Assembly: GCF_010731655.1 (NCBI RefSeq)
Contig: NZ_AP022619.1
Location: 2,666,001-2,730,000, forward strand
Direction of reading: 5' to 3'
DNA length: 64,000 nucleotides
Origin: Mycobacterium paraseoulense
GTDB taxonomy: Bacteria; Actinomycetota; Actinomycetes; Mycobacteriales; Mycobacteriaceae
Below the pieces are notes generated by a model. That model had not been told where the DNA came from, made no database searches, and was given only the letters and a program-made list of their open reading frames with translations. Position 1 is the stretch's first letter; the number at the start of each line of letters is the position of its first letter. The translations under genes and the position numbers were made by a program. This document shows positions 47,785 to 55,973 of this stretch, piece by piece.

Positions 47785-48201
47785 CCGGCACGTCAAATAC
47801 GGTCATACCCGAATTGGGCTGGCGAGACGCAATAGTCACGCAACCAATCACGTTCTAACCCCGGCCTGCGCGCGATTCAATCCTGGTACCGCTGCTGTTG
47901 CTCACTGAGCGCGAACCATCCGATGCCGCCGGTGTCATGGCTGTGTTCGGCTCGGCCGTCGAATATCTCGCGGTGCTCGGGCCTGCGGTCTCCGACGATG
48001 ACCCTGAACCGTCGGCTGTTCCGGTTCCCCCGCGTCGGCCTAGTACTAAACCCATCCGGCCCTAAACATCACTCCTCGGGCGATGGTTTTGGGCTGCCCG
48101 CAGGACGACCGTGGTAGTCGACAACGAATCACATTCTCACCAAAGCGCCGGCAGAGGACCACACACCGCGCCGGTGAGCACGCAAAGGGAATGAGCGAAC
48201 A
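47785..48201. other. Intergenic region with weak coding signal
   Basis: The 417 bp hold no supported gene. A plus-strand frame from about 47886 to 48065 is open and protein-like (MAVFGSAVEYLAVLGPAVSD) but has no ribosome-binding site, and may be a remnant. Near 48060-48100 a stretch (GGCCCTAAACATCAC, then GGGCGATGGT) resembles 50255-50280 upstream of another small ORF, suggesting a duplicated promoter or leader region. Confidence 0.4.
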
Positions 48202-48282
48202 ATGTTGAACGCAGCCTACGGAATTCTGGCGATGGTGCCTGTGGTGTTTGGTGTAGCCGGGTACGCGATGGTGTCACGATGA
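48202..48282 (+). CDS. 26-aa hydrophobic peptide
   Basis: Tiny ORF with AAGGGA upstream of the ATG, encoding MLNAAYGILAMVPVVFGVAG and ending YAMVSR. It could form a single membrane helix. It is immediately followed by a 6-bp GC hairpin and then by a second small membrane protein gene. Could be a membrane peptide or a leader peptide; no family recognised. Confidence 0.5.
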   Translation: MLNAAYGILAMVPVVFGVAGYAMVSR

Positions 48283-48294
48283 CCGCCGGTCACG

Positions 48295-48310
48295 CCGGCC
48301 CTTTGGCCGG
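48295..48310 (+). terminator. Hairpin after the 26-aa ORF
   Basis: CCGGCC-CTTT-GGCCGG forms a 6-bp GC stem 13 bp after the stop of the tiny ORF and 66 bp before the next ATG. It could be a terminator or attenuator of the following genes. Confidence 0.45.
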
Positions 48311-48376
48311 GCCAGTAAGCAGGACAGTACATCTCGATGCGAGAGACAAGTCGATCTAGCTGACGGCGAAACGACA

Positions 48377-48607
48377 ATGCTCGGCTACCTGATGATTTTC
48401 GGACTGTGTTTACTGCTACTTCTCCACATCATCTCCAAGGTGTGGCAGAACCGACTGGAGAAACACAGGGCTGCAGACGACTCGGACAAAACGCGTGACA
48501 TTGCAGCACGAGGACAGCAAGCGGCTGACGACACCGAGCGCAACTCCGCAAAGACACGCCGGCCGGAATCCCGTCCCCCGAAATACTGTCTGGTGACAAA
48601 GCGATGA
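48377..48607 (+). CDS. Small single-pass membrane protein
   Basis: 76-aa protein with an N-terminal membrane helix (LGYLMIFGLCLLLLLHIISK) and a highly charged C-terminal tail (RAADDSDKTRDIAARGQQAA). The stop overlaps the start of the hydrolase gene (ATGA at 48604), so they form an operon. No known family; the tail should be cytoplasmic by the positive-inside rule. Confidence 0.6.
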   Translation: MLGYLMIFGLCLLLLLHIISKVWQNRLEKHRAADDSDKTRDIAARGQQAADDTERNSAKTRRPESRPPKYCLVTKR

Positions 48608-49758
48608 CGCCACAGACGCCACCGCCGCTATGCAGCCGTCGGCGAACGCCCGCCATCGGCGGATCGCTGGCGTGCAACCGCACGGTCACCATGAGCGATG
48701 GCATCTCACTATCCGTTCGGGACTGCGGATCTCACGCCGCTGGCCATACCGTCGTACTTCTCCACGGCTTCTGTTCGAATAAAGATTCTTGGAACATCCA
48801 GATGAAGCAGCTGATTCTTCGCTGGGGCAACAACATCCGGATCATCAGTTACGACCACCGTGGTCACGGCGACTCCGGCAGTGCGTCCATGCACACCTAC
48901 CGGATCGACCGTCTCGCCGACGACCTCGCCGAGTTGCTGGTCGCGCTTGGCGTCACGGGCCCGCTCACCCTCGCAGGGCACTCGATGGGCGGCATGACGG
49001 CCCTGGCATATCTTCACCGGCCGGCCGGCAAACGTCCCGTTGAGCCGCAGAGCCTTATCCTCATCGCCACCGCCGCAGGAAATCTCGGCTCGCGCGGCCT
49101 CGGCCGGCTGCTGAACAGCCCCGCGACAAACGTGCTGTACCACCTCGTCCACCGCCTGCCTCGCAGGAGTACCGATGATGTAGTTCAATTCCTGGCTCGG
49201 CCGGTGTGCGCGGCACTGACCAGGCATGGCGGATACGGTGAAGCCGCCGCGAAATCATCGGTCGCTGCGTCAGCGGCCGCCATGCGCGCTACCCCGTCGA
49301 CAACCAAAGTCGGCTTCCTGCGTGCTCTTAAAGAGTACGACTGCTCTCAGACCCTGAGCTCTATCACGGCCAAGACGACCATCATCAGTGGAGGAGCCGA
49401 CAAGCTCACGCCGGTGCGGCACGCCCGCGAGCTGGCCGACGGTATCCCCGGGTCGACGCTCATCCACCGGCCTACCGCAGGGCACACGCTGTTGCACGAA
49501 ATCCCGCAGGTCGTCACCGAAGCCATCAGCTCCACCGTCGCCACCGGCGGACCAGCTCTCGCTGCCGGAAGCCAGGTCAGCCGGTTGGCACAGCCCGATA
49601 CCGTCGTCCGGGTCCTCGACTGCCGCCATTCCGGAGCTAACGACCCAGGCGCGTGCGCGACACCGGAAGAGGCGCCAGGCGGCGACTTCCGTGTCGAGCG
49701 TTGCGGCGCTTCGTTACTTAAAGTGTCACCCATCGAAGGCGAGGAGCGGGCGTCATGA
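48604..49758 (+). CDS. Alpha/beta hydrolase, probable esterase
   Basis: 384-aa alpha/beta hydrolase. Oxyanion region VVLLHGFCSNKDSW, then YDHRGHGDSG, nucleophile Ser in LAGHSMGGMTALAY (about residue 127), Asp in GGADKLTP and His in PTAGHTLLHE. About 70 residues beyond the hydrolase core have no recognisable domain. ATG at 48604 overlaps the preceding stop (ATGA). Esterase or haloperoxidase-type chemistry is possible; substrate unknown. Confidence 0.8.
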   Translation: MTPQTPPPLCSRRRTPAIGGSLACNRTVTMSDGISLSVRDCGSHAAGHTVVLLHGFCSNKDSWNIQMKQLILRWGNNIRIISYDHRGHGDSGSASMHTYRIDRLADDLAELLVALGVTGPLTLAGHSMGGMTALAYLHRPAGKRPVEPQSLILIATAAGNLGSRGLGRLLNSPATNVLYHLVHRLPRRSTDDVVQFLARPVCAALTRHGGYGEAAAKSSVAASAAAMRATPSTTKVGFLRALKEYDCSQTLSSITAKTTIISGGADKLTPVRHARELADGIPGSTLIHRPTAGHTLLHEIPQVVTEAISSTVATGGPALAAGSQVSRLAQPDTVVRVLDCRHSGANDPGACATPEEAPGGDFRVERCGASLLKVSPIEGEERAS

Positions 49759-49850
49759 CCCGGCCGGGCAGAGCCTTCGCTTTAGCCGCAGCGCTCGCGG
49801 GCGATGACGTGATCCTGATGTTGACCGTCGGCGGGTTGGGGCTGCGGTGA
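49755..49850 (+). CDS. 31-aa ORF coupled to the hydrolase gene
   Basis: A short ORF beginning MTRPGRAFALAAALAGDDVI and ending LMLTVGGLGLR, whose ATG overlaps the hydrolase stop (ATGA). Moderately hydrophobic. It might be a small membrane peptide or chance; coupling is the only support. Confidence 0.3.
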   Translation: MTRPGRAFALAAALAGDDVILMLTVGGLGLR

Positions 49851-50493
49851 GCGCGTCTCAACCCGCCGAATCCCATGCGCGGACCCAACATAACGGCCTC
49901 ACCGCGGGCCGGGCTGCGCACCACCGCACTCGCCTGCTCCGGGGATCTTGGATTCGCGCCGGTGCGTTCGCCGGTGATGTTCGTCTTAGGCGAGAATTTT
50001 TGGTGGGCAACGACTCTGATCGGGCCTTGCAGCGGTCTCACCGACGCCCATGGTTCGTGGTCCGTGCCGCCCACCGATCCAGGTCAAACCTGTTGCCCCG
50101 AAGAATATTCGGGTGCGTCAATGCATCCTCTGGCCGAATGAGGTCTGCTTCGCCCACGTTCGGGCGCTGGGAAACAGCATGGCCACAACTCATCCACCGC
50201 TCGGATTGACCAACCCGTCAAATATCAAGTCCACTAGGTATACACCGGCCCGGCACTAAAGATCACCCGCTGGGCGATGGTGACGGCGGTGCCCCGCTGC
50301 CAACGTAGTCATTGAGCTCCGGATCGCCGCGACGACCGCCGGTCAGGAATCGGCGAGGACAGCAATGACACAGAGGAATTGAGAAGTCGATGATGAGCAC
50401 GGCATCGGGAACGTTCATCGTGATCCCGTTGGCGCTCGGGGTCGATAGGTGCGTGTTGGTGAACCGAGGACGACGCCGGGCCGTCCCGCCGGT
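49851..50493. other. Intergenic region without supported gene
   Basis: About 640 bp without a convincing gene. Frames open here have no ribosome-binding site or recognisable sequence. From about 50250 the sequence GGCACTAAAGATCAC with GGGCGATGGTG parallels 48060-48090, and a hydrophobic start (MMSTASGTFIVIPLALGV, ATG 50390/50393) follows about 114 bp later, as at 48202. It looks like a decayed duplicate of that tiny-gene leader. Confidence 0.4.
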
Positions 50494-50531
50494 GTCTCAC
50501 TTTGAGACGTTCAATCACCTCACGTTGAGAC
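50494..50531. promoter_or_regulatory. Operator with GTCTCA-N3-TGAGAC plus half site, upstream of MalT-like LuxR gene
   Basis: GTCTCA-CTT-TGAGAC (50494-50508) followed by TGAGAC at 50526-50531, again 23 bp apart, as at 41330-41367. TGAGACG-TTCA and TGAGACG-CTCA extend the two half sites. It lies 74 bp upstream of the regulator start at 50605. Confidence 0.8.
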
Positions 50532-50604
50532 GCTCACCATCCGCGCACCGCGGTCTCATGGGTTGCAGGAGTCATCCCATCGATGGGAACAGGGGAGAAA
50601 TACG

Positions 50605-53154
50605 GTGAGCGGGCACAGCGCGAGCGCAATTCACGAGAAAATCCTCGAGCCGTTGGCGGCAGATGCATCCGTCGGCCGAAACGGGCACCGCCGGCGTTCG
50701 CCGGATGAAATCGGGGAGAACCGATCCGATTCGCTAGGATTACCGGGATTGCCGGGCCGAACGAGCCCGCCCGAGCCTGCAGAGAATAACTGGGATGCCG
50801 AGAAGCCAGCGCCCACCCGAGCGCCGTCGACGAGGCTTCCCGCCCGGCCGCTGGGTTCCACGGATTCGCAAAGTTCGGACATGACCGGCTCGGCTGGACG
50901 CGGCGACAACCGCGCGGGCGAAGCCGGCGCGCGAGCGGTTCTGCTCGCCACCAAGCTTCACGCCCCGGCTATGGGGGCCCAGCTCATTCACCGGGCCACC
51001 CTGCTGGACGTACTGTCGGCGGGGCGCCACCGCAAGCTGACCCTGTTGAGTGCGCCGGCGGGCTGGGGCAAGACCACCGTACTGGCGCAGTGGGCCCTGG
51101 CCGCAGGCGAGGACGACCGCTTTGGCTGGTTGTCGCTTGATTCCTCCGACAACGATCCCGTGTGGTTTTGGATGTACGTGATCGCCGCCCTGCAGAACAC
51201 GAGTCCCGGGGTGGGGATCCGCGCGGTCGAACTCCTCGCGATGGGCGCCGACCCCGTGCAGGTCGTGCTGCCGACGCTGCTGAATGATCTCGACACAATC
51301 GACAGCCCGATGGTGCTGATCCTGGACGACTACCACATGGTGGTAAGACGGGCGGTCCATGACCAGCTGGCGTTCTTCGTCAGCCGGTTGCCGGCGAATC
51401 TGCACCTGGTACTAGCCACCCGATCGGATCCTTTGCTGCCGTTAGCGCGGCTGAGGGCCCGCGGCGACCTGGCCGAGATGCGAACCGACGATTTGCGTTT
51501 CGGGGCCGTTGAGGCCGAGCATCTGCTCAACGATGTCCTCGGGTTGGACTTGACTCACGCAGACGTTCGACTGCTGCACCGACGCACCGAGGGGTGGGCT
51601 GCCGGCCTCTACCTTGCAGCCCTGTCGCTTGCCGGGCGTGCTGACACCCCCACGTTCATCAAGACGTTCGCCGGGGACAACCGTCATATCGTCGACTACT
51701 TGATGGCCGAGGTGCTTGACGGTCAGCCGCCGCACCTGCGCAGCTTCTTGCTACGTACGTCGGTCTTGGGACGGCTCAGCGGTCCGCTGTGCGACGCGGT
51801 GCTGCAAACGTCTGGTTCCGCGTCGGTATTGGAGCAGATCGATTGCGAAAACCTTTTCGTGGTGCCACTGGACATGTCGCGTGAGTGGTATCGCTACCAC
51901 CAGCTGTTCGGAGAGTTGCTGCGCACCGAGCTGCGCCGCACCGAGCCCGGTCTTGTCCAAGATCTACACCGACGAGCCGCGACCTGGTTCGAGGCCGAGG
52001 GCCTCATCGATGAGGCGGTCCGCCATCTGGTCGATGGAGGCGACATCGCGCGCAGCGCTGATCTGATCGCGGCGGACTGGGCCGATGAATTCAACGGTGG
52101 CGGCGTGTCGACGGTCTCCGGCATGCTTGACCTGCTTCCCGAAGAGACCGTTCAACAGGACCCGCGGCTGAGCGTGGCCCGCGCGTGGATTGCCCTGAGC
52201 ACTGGTCAACTCGATGACGCGGCGGACTGGATCGAGGCAGTGGAGACACGATCCGGGGCCGGCACCGCGGATGGTGACGCCATCAGTGCTCAGGTCGTCT
52301 TGTTGCGTGCGGCCCACTCGTTCAAGACAGCCGAAGTCGCCGCGGCGCTTGAGACGGCGCACCGGGCGATCACCCTCGAACTCGGCGACGCGCCGCTGGG
52401 CCGAGCAAGCGCCTACTGCATCTATGGATCCGCGCTGTACTTTTCGGGCAGCACCGACGAGGCACGAGCTGCCTTCCTGCGGGCCCTGGAGCTGGCCGAG
52501 AAGGTGGGCGATCGTCGAGCCCGCTCCTACGCCTTGGGCCATCTGGCGCTGATTTCGGCCGAAGATGGCCGGCTCGCCGATGCCGAACGCCAGATCCGCC
52601 GGGCTTCCGGCAGTTCTCGGGACCTGGCGAATGCTGAACACCTCGTGGACGTGATGGTGTCGCTTGCCACGGCCGAGGTCCTGCGTGTGCGCGGCGACGC
52701 GGCGGCGGCGGCCGCTGCGGACATGGCCGTCATGGCGGCCCGCCAGGGTGGAGCAATCCTCGAGGTGGCCAAAGCGCTGGTGGTCCGGGCACAGGTCCTC
52801 GAGCATCTCGGCGACCACCAGACCGCGCAGGCCGTCCTCGACGAAGTCGGCACTCTGATGCACGATTGCGCGGACGCCGGCATCGCCTCGAGGCTGCTCG
52901 CTTCGGCCGGGTCGAGCGGGCGCGGTGCGGGCACTGCCCGCACCGGGGGGTGTATCGCGGGTGAGGAGCTGACCCCCAAGGAGCTCGAGGTTCTTCGCTT
53001 GCTCGCCACCCGGTTATCGCGACGTGAGATCGCCGAGCGGCTATACGTCTCGCTCAATACCGTCAAGACCCACCAGCGCGCGGTGTACCGCAAACTCCGC
53101 GTTGAGCACCGCGGCGCGGCGGTCAGCCGGGCGCGAGAACTCGGCCTGTTGTAA
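50605..53154 (+). CDS. MalT-like LuxR family ATP-dependent regulator
   Basis: Large LuxR regulator of the MalT type (849 aa from GTG 50605, preceded by AGGGGAGA). Walker A is SAPAGWGKTTVLAQW, Walker B MVLILDDYHMV, then the MalT-like RLRARGDLAEMRTDDLRF and EGWAAGLYLAALSLAGR. TPR-like repeats follow, and the C-terminal HTH reads LTPKELEVLRLLATRLSRRE and LYVSLNTVKTHQRAVYRKL. The first 110 residues are polar and low-complexity. Its promoter carries the same operator as the GAF-Fis regulator gene. Effector unknown. Confidence 0.88.
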   Translation: MSGHSASAIHEKILEPLAADASVGRNGHRRRSPDEIGENRSDSLGLPGLPGRTSPPEPAENNWDAEKPAPTRAPSTRLPARPLGSTDSQSSDMTGSAGRGDNRAGEAGARAVLLATKLHAPAMGAQLIHRATLLDVLSAGRHRKLTLLSAPAGWGKTTVLAQWALAAGEDDRFGWLSLDSSDNDPVWFWMYVIAALQNTSPGVGIRAVELLAMGADPVQVVLPTLLNDLDTIDSPMVLILDDYHMVVRRAVHDQLAFFVSRLPANLHLVLATRSDPLLPLARLRARGDLAEMRTDDLRFGAVEAEHLLNDVLGLDLTHADVRLLHRRTEGWAAGLYLAALSLAGRADTPTFIKTFAGDNRHIVDYLMAEVLDGQPPHLRSFLLRTSVLGRLSGPLCDAVLQTSGSASVLEQIDCENLFVVPLDMSREWYRYHQLFGELLRTELRRTEPGLVQDLHRRAATWFEAEGLIDEAVRHLVDGGDIARSADLIAADWADEFNGGGVSTVSGMLDLLPEETVQQDPRLSVARAWIALSTGQLDDAADWIEAVETRSGAGTADGDAISAQVVLLRAAHSFKTAEVAAALETAHRAITLELGDAPLGRASAYCIYGSALYFSGSTDEARAAFLRALELAEKVGDRRARSYALGHLALISAEDGRLADAERQIRRASGSSRDLANAEHLVDVMVSLATAEVLRVRGDAAAAAAADMAVMAARQGGAILEVAKALVVRAQVLEHLGDHQTAQAVLDEVGTLMHDCADAGIASRLLASAGSSGRGAGTARTGGCIAGEELTPKELEVLRLLATRLSRREIAERLYVSLNTVKTHQRAVYRKLRVEHRGAAVSRARELGLL

Positions 53155-53386
53155 CTTGCCTGTCGGCATCCCGATTGAGGACGCCGCGCATCAATACCGC
53201 GGTGTCCGCTCGCCGCCCTTTGGCTATTTGGCCTCCGCCACCTTGGCCAGGCATACGCGTGGACAATCGGCATGCTGCCCTGCGCGACTCTGGACCGTGT
53301 CTGGCTGGGTCTGATGGATAGCACCGTGGTCGCGCCGCAGAAGCTGTAATTCGGTCGGGTCGGAGGCGAAGGCCGTTGCGGCACAA

Positions 53387-53429
53387 TCACCCGGGTGAAT
53401 CGGCGACCCGGACGATGACAACTCACCCC
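53387..53429 (+). promoter_or_regulatory. Bipartite palindromic element, copy 4
   Basis: Box A TCACCCGGGTGA at 53387-53398, 11-bp spacer, box B GGACGATGACAACTCACCCC at 53410-53429. It ends 22 bp before the ATG of the degenerate SigH-like gene. The 230 bp before it (53155-53386) show no gene. Confidence 0.9.
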
Positions 53430-53451
53430 AGCCTCGGCCAGGATCTGCCCC

Positions 53452-53927
53452 ATGGCAACCGCAGTTGACCGCCCAGAAGACAACCCACTCGACCGCCCCC
53501 GCCGAAGGACTCGCAACGCCGTCGATGCCGTAGACCTCCTGCAGGAAACGATGTTGAGGGCTTGCACCGGCCTCACACCTTCTTCGACCGAACCAAGCTT
53601 CGGGCGTCGCTGTTTCGCATCATGACCAACATCTACGTCAACGGTCTGCACCCCGCGCAACACCGCCCGAGCGAGTGCCGCACCCACCGGCAGCTAGCCG
53701 GCCCGGAGCGACGCTATTCGCAAGGATTGGCCGAACTCGATGCACTGAATGTATTGCCCGACATCCAACTCCCCGGCGCGTCGGTGACATCACCAAAGCA
53801 GTTCCGGCCAGCCTTTTACTACCGCGATATCGCAGGACTTCGGCGCCGCGCGGTCGCCGAAATCGTGGCGCGCTGCGAAGGCAGCACCGCCGCTTCACGT
53901 CGGCACCGCGGGCGCCAACGATTATGA
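53452..53927 (+). pseudogene. Frameshifted ECF (SigH-like) sigma factor pseudogene
   Basis: Two frames together resemble SigH-type sigma factors. The first, from ATG 53452, has DAVDLLQETMLRA (region 2) and ends at a TGA at 53623. The second, overlapping from about 53562, reads TKLRASLFRIMTNIYVN (region 2), AELDALNVLPDIQL (linker) and KQFRPAFYYRDIAG, with a worn ending RHRGRQRL that recalls the SRLHRGRRQL of region 4. The family match is by eye. At least one frameshift lies between 53560 and 53600, and region 4 is eroded, so no functional sigma factor is made. Confidence 0.7.
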
Positions 53928-54391
53928 ACCCTGTTGCGAACCAAACAAAGACGGTCATGAGAACCAGACGTCGCCCATCCAGAGCTCAGCGAGGTCCGCT
54001 CATTGTCACCAGGCAAACAATCCTGCTGCGCGCATTGGTGCTTCTGGCATCATGGGCGATTGGACTAATGGTTGCGGCTTGGATCGTTCCCAGAGTTTCG
54101 TTGTCGGTAGCGGGATTCATCGTCGCCGTAGCGATCTTCGCGGTAACGCAGGCGATCCTGTCCTTGTCGATCTTGAAGTTGCCCCATGGGTATGCGTCCC
54201 TGCTCCTCGGGGGTACCGGCTTGGCATTGACGATCGTCGCGTTGGTCCTCGCGTCGGTATTGACGGGCGGCCTGACCATTCACGGCACGGCATCCTGGCT
54301 AGCCACGACGGTTGTGGTGTGGCTCGTGACAACGATTGGGGCGATTACGCTGCCCGAACTACTCATCCGCGACGGGGCGGGCCCGACCTGA
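53924..54391 (+). CDS. Four-helix integral membrane protein
   Basis: 155-aa protein from ATG 53924 (or 144 aa from ATG 53957) with about four hydrophobic segments: LLRALVLLASWAIGLMVAAW, VAGFIVAVAIFAVTQAIL, LLLGGTGLALTIVALVLAS and SWLATTVVVWLVTTIGAITL. The N-terminus is basic. The family is not certain; it resembles small phage-holin-like or DUF membrane proteins of actinobacteria. It follows the sigma pseudogene and precedes a UsfY-like gene, both candidates for the same promoter at 53.4 kb. Confidence 0.65.
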   Translation: MNPVANQTKTVMRTRRRPSRAQRGPLIVTRQTILLRALVLLASWAIGLMVAAWIVPRVSLSVAGFIVAVAIFAVTQAILSLSILKLPHGYASLLLGGTGLALTIVALVLASVLTGGLTIHGTASWLATTVVVWLVTTIGAITLPELLIRDGAGPT

Positions 54392-54518
54392 TCACATACA
54401 CGCCTGTGCTGACGGATGTACGTCGGTGGTTCGCGTCGGTGTTCTGCACATGTCGCGCGGGTCCGCGTACTGAGCAAGGGATTTTGAGACATATCGTCCA
54501 ACGACGAAAGGAGCGGTG

Positions 54519-54830
54519 ATGGGAGACACGCATGATGATCCGACGGATCACTCCCGGACCACGCAACCGCACGCGGGTATCGCGATGAAGGACAACTTCT
54601 TCTGGCCGGGGTTGATCCTGCTGGTCGTTGCGGCGGTCGCGCTGATAAGCACGGCGGCTACGGCCGCCTACCGGCATTACGAATGGCTTTCCACCACATT
54701 GCTCATCGCCATTCTCGGCGCCGTCGCCGGAGCACTGTGGCTCGTCATGGAGAATCGCCGCTTGACCCGCATCGATGCGCGGTGGGACGCCGCGCACCCG
54801 GATGGTCGGCCACTTCCGCGCACTCGCTGA
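54519..54830 (+). CDS. UsfY-like small membrane protein
   Basis: 103-aa protein with two membrane helices (FFWPGLILLVVAAVALIST and STTLLIAILGAVAGALWLVM) and an MGDTHDDPTDHSRTTQPHAG start that recalls UsfY, encoded beside sigF in M. tuberculosis. AAGGAG precedes ATG 54519. UsfY proteins are small stress-associated membrane proteins of unknown function. The identification is from the N-terminal pattern and topology only. Confidence 0.65.
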   Translation: MGDTHDDPTDHSRTTQPHAGIAMKDNFFWPGLILLVVAAVALISTAATAAYRHYEWLSTTLLIAILGAVAGALWLVMENRRLTRIDARWDAAHPDGRPLPRTR

Positions 54831-54845
54831 TCACAACCGAGTGTC

Positions 54846-54888
54846 TCACCCGGGTGAGCTGCACCCGCGGATGATGACAGCTCACCCC
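54846..54888 (+). promoter_or_regulatory. Bipartite palindromic element, copy 5
   Basis: Box A TCACCCGGGTGA at 54846-54857, 11-bp spacer, box B GGATGATGACAGCTCACCCC at 54869-54888. It lies about 140 bp upstream of the RclC-like gene start. Confidence 0.9.
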
Positions 54889-55030
54889 TCGCGCAGAGAT
54901 AGTGATCACTGATTTGAGCTACGAGGGCGAACCGCCTGGATCACCGTGTCGACGAACTGCGCCGCCACCGAAGGCAGTGCGAGATTCGCCGGCAGCGATG
55001 CAGCGAAACGACACAGAGAACGGAGACCGC

Positions 55031-55561
55031 ATGTCACAGCAGGAGGCCACCACCATGCCTACTCATGGTTCAGGAACGTCTCGAACGACTGGCATTGCGC
55101 CCCTGGTCGCACGGTATGGTCTGGTCGTAGTCCTGGCCTGGTTCGGCGCCATGAAGTTCACTTCCTATGAATCCCACGGCATTTCACATTGGGTGGCTAA
55201 TAGCCCATTCTTGGGTTGGGTCTACAACATGATGTCCATCGACGCCTTTGGTCGATTGAACGGATCAGTAGAACTGATTACCGCAGCACTGCTCGCGGTC
55301 AAGCCGTGGTTCCCGAAGGCTTCCGTGGTGGGCGGCGCATTAGCCTCACTGTTCTTCGTGACCACGCTGAGCTTCATGATCACGACCCCCGGGGTCGGTG
55401 AGGCATCTGCCGGCGGCTTTCCAATTTTGTCCGCCGACGGAGAGTTCTTGATGAAAGACATTGCGCTCATCGGCTTGGCGCTGTGGCTGCTGGCGGACGC
55501 GATTGACGCAACCCGGGGCAGAGGACGATCGCCGCAATGGACTGACACAACCCGCCGCTGA
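55031..55561 (+). CDS. DUF417/RclC-like inner membrane protein
   Basis: 176-aa membrane protein that resembles E. coli RclC (YkgB), a DUF417 protein needed for reactive-chlorine resistance. Matching features are FGAMKFTSYESHGISHWVAN, the NGSVELITAALLAVKPWFP helix, and TTLSFMITTPGV with GGFPILSADGEFLMKDIALIGLA. GGAGA precedes ATG 55031. The family assignment is by remembered pattern; the stress role here is inference. Confidence 0.75.
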   Translation: MSQQEATTMPTHGSGTSRTTGIAPLVARYGLVVVLAWFGAMKFTSYESHGISHWVANSPFLGWVYNMMSIDAFGRLNGSVELITAALLAVKPWFPKASVVGGALASLFFVTTLSFMITTPGVGEASAGGFPILSADGEFLMKDIALIGLALWLLADAIDATRGRGRSPQWTDTTRR

Positions 55562-55589
55562 TGATGTTGCGTACGACGAGGAGGCCGGC

Positions 55590-55973
55590 GTGAAGCGCGC
55601 CAACACGCGATTGGCGTCATCGACGACATTGAACTTCGCGAGTCGTGGTTTGCTGGCGCAATCGTGCCGCACGATTGACACGTCGATGATTTCCGACGAG
55701 GACATGGCGTGGACACTGGTCGACACGGTGGGGTCGTGTTTGACCGGCTATGAGCGCTCGAGTGCTTTCGTCGAGTTGGGCTGCGGCGAGAGCTATCTCG
55801 TGATCAAACGTATCCTCACCGCCCTGTTGTCAACCCGAATGGCTTTGCCGGCAACGCTACTCTCAAAGCTGACTGGCTGGCTGAATGGTTACGCCGGCAA
55901 CCCAGACCAGCCCCAACTGCGCATGATGATTGACGTCATTCGCCTGCAGCAGTCCGAGGCGGGTGGGTGGTGA
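55590..55973 (+). CDS. 127-aa hypothetical protein
   Basis: Soluble protein of unknown function starting at GTG 55590, with GAGGAGG directly upstream. The core is ISDEDMAWTLVDTVGSCLTG and FVELGCGESYLVIKRILTAL, then RMALPATLLSKLTGWLNGYAG. Its stop overlaps the thiolase ATG (TGATG), so they form an operon with the RclC-like gene 28 bp upstream. No family recognised; two conserved-looking cysteines flank the centre. Confidence 0.65.
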   Translation: MKRANTRLASSTTLNFASRGLLAQSCRTIDTSMISDEDMAWTLVDTVGSCLTGYERSSAFVELGCGESYLVIKRILTALLSTRMALPATLLSKLTGWLNGYAGNPDQPQLRMMIDVIRLQQSEAGGW

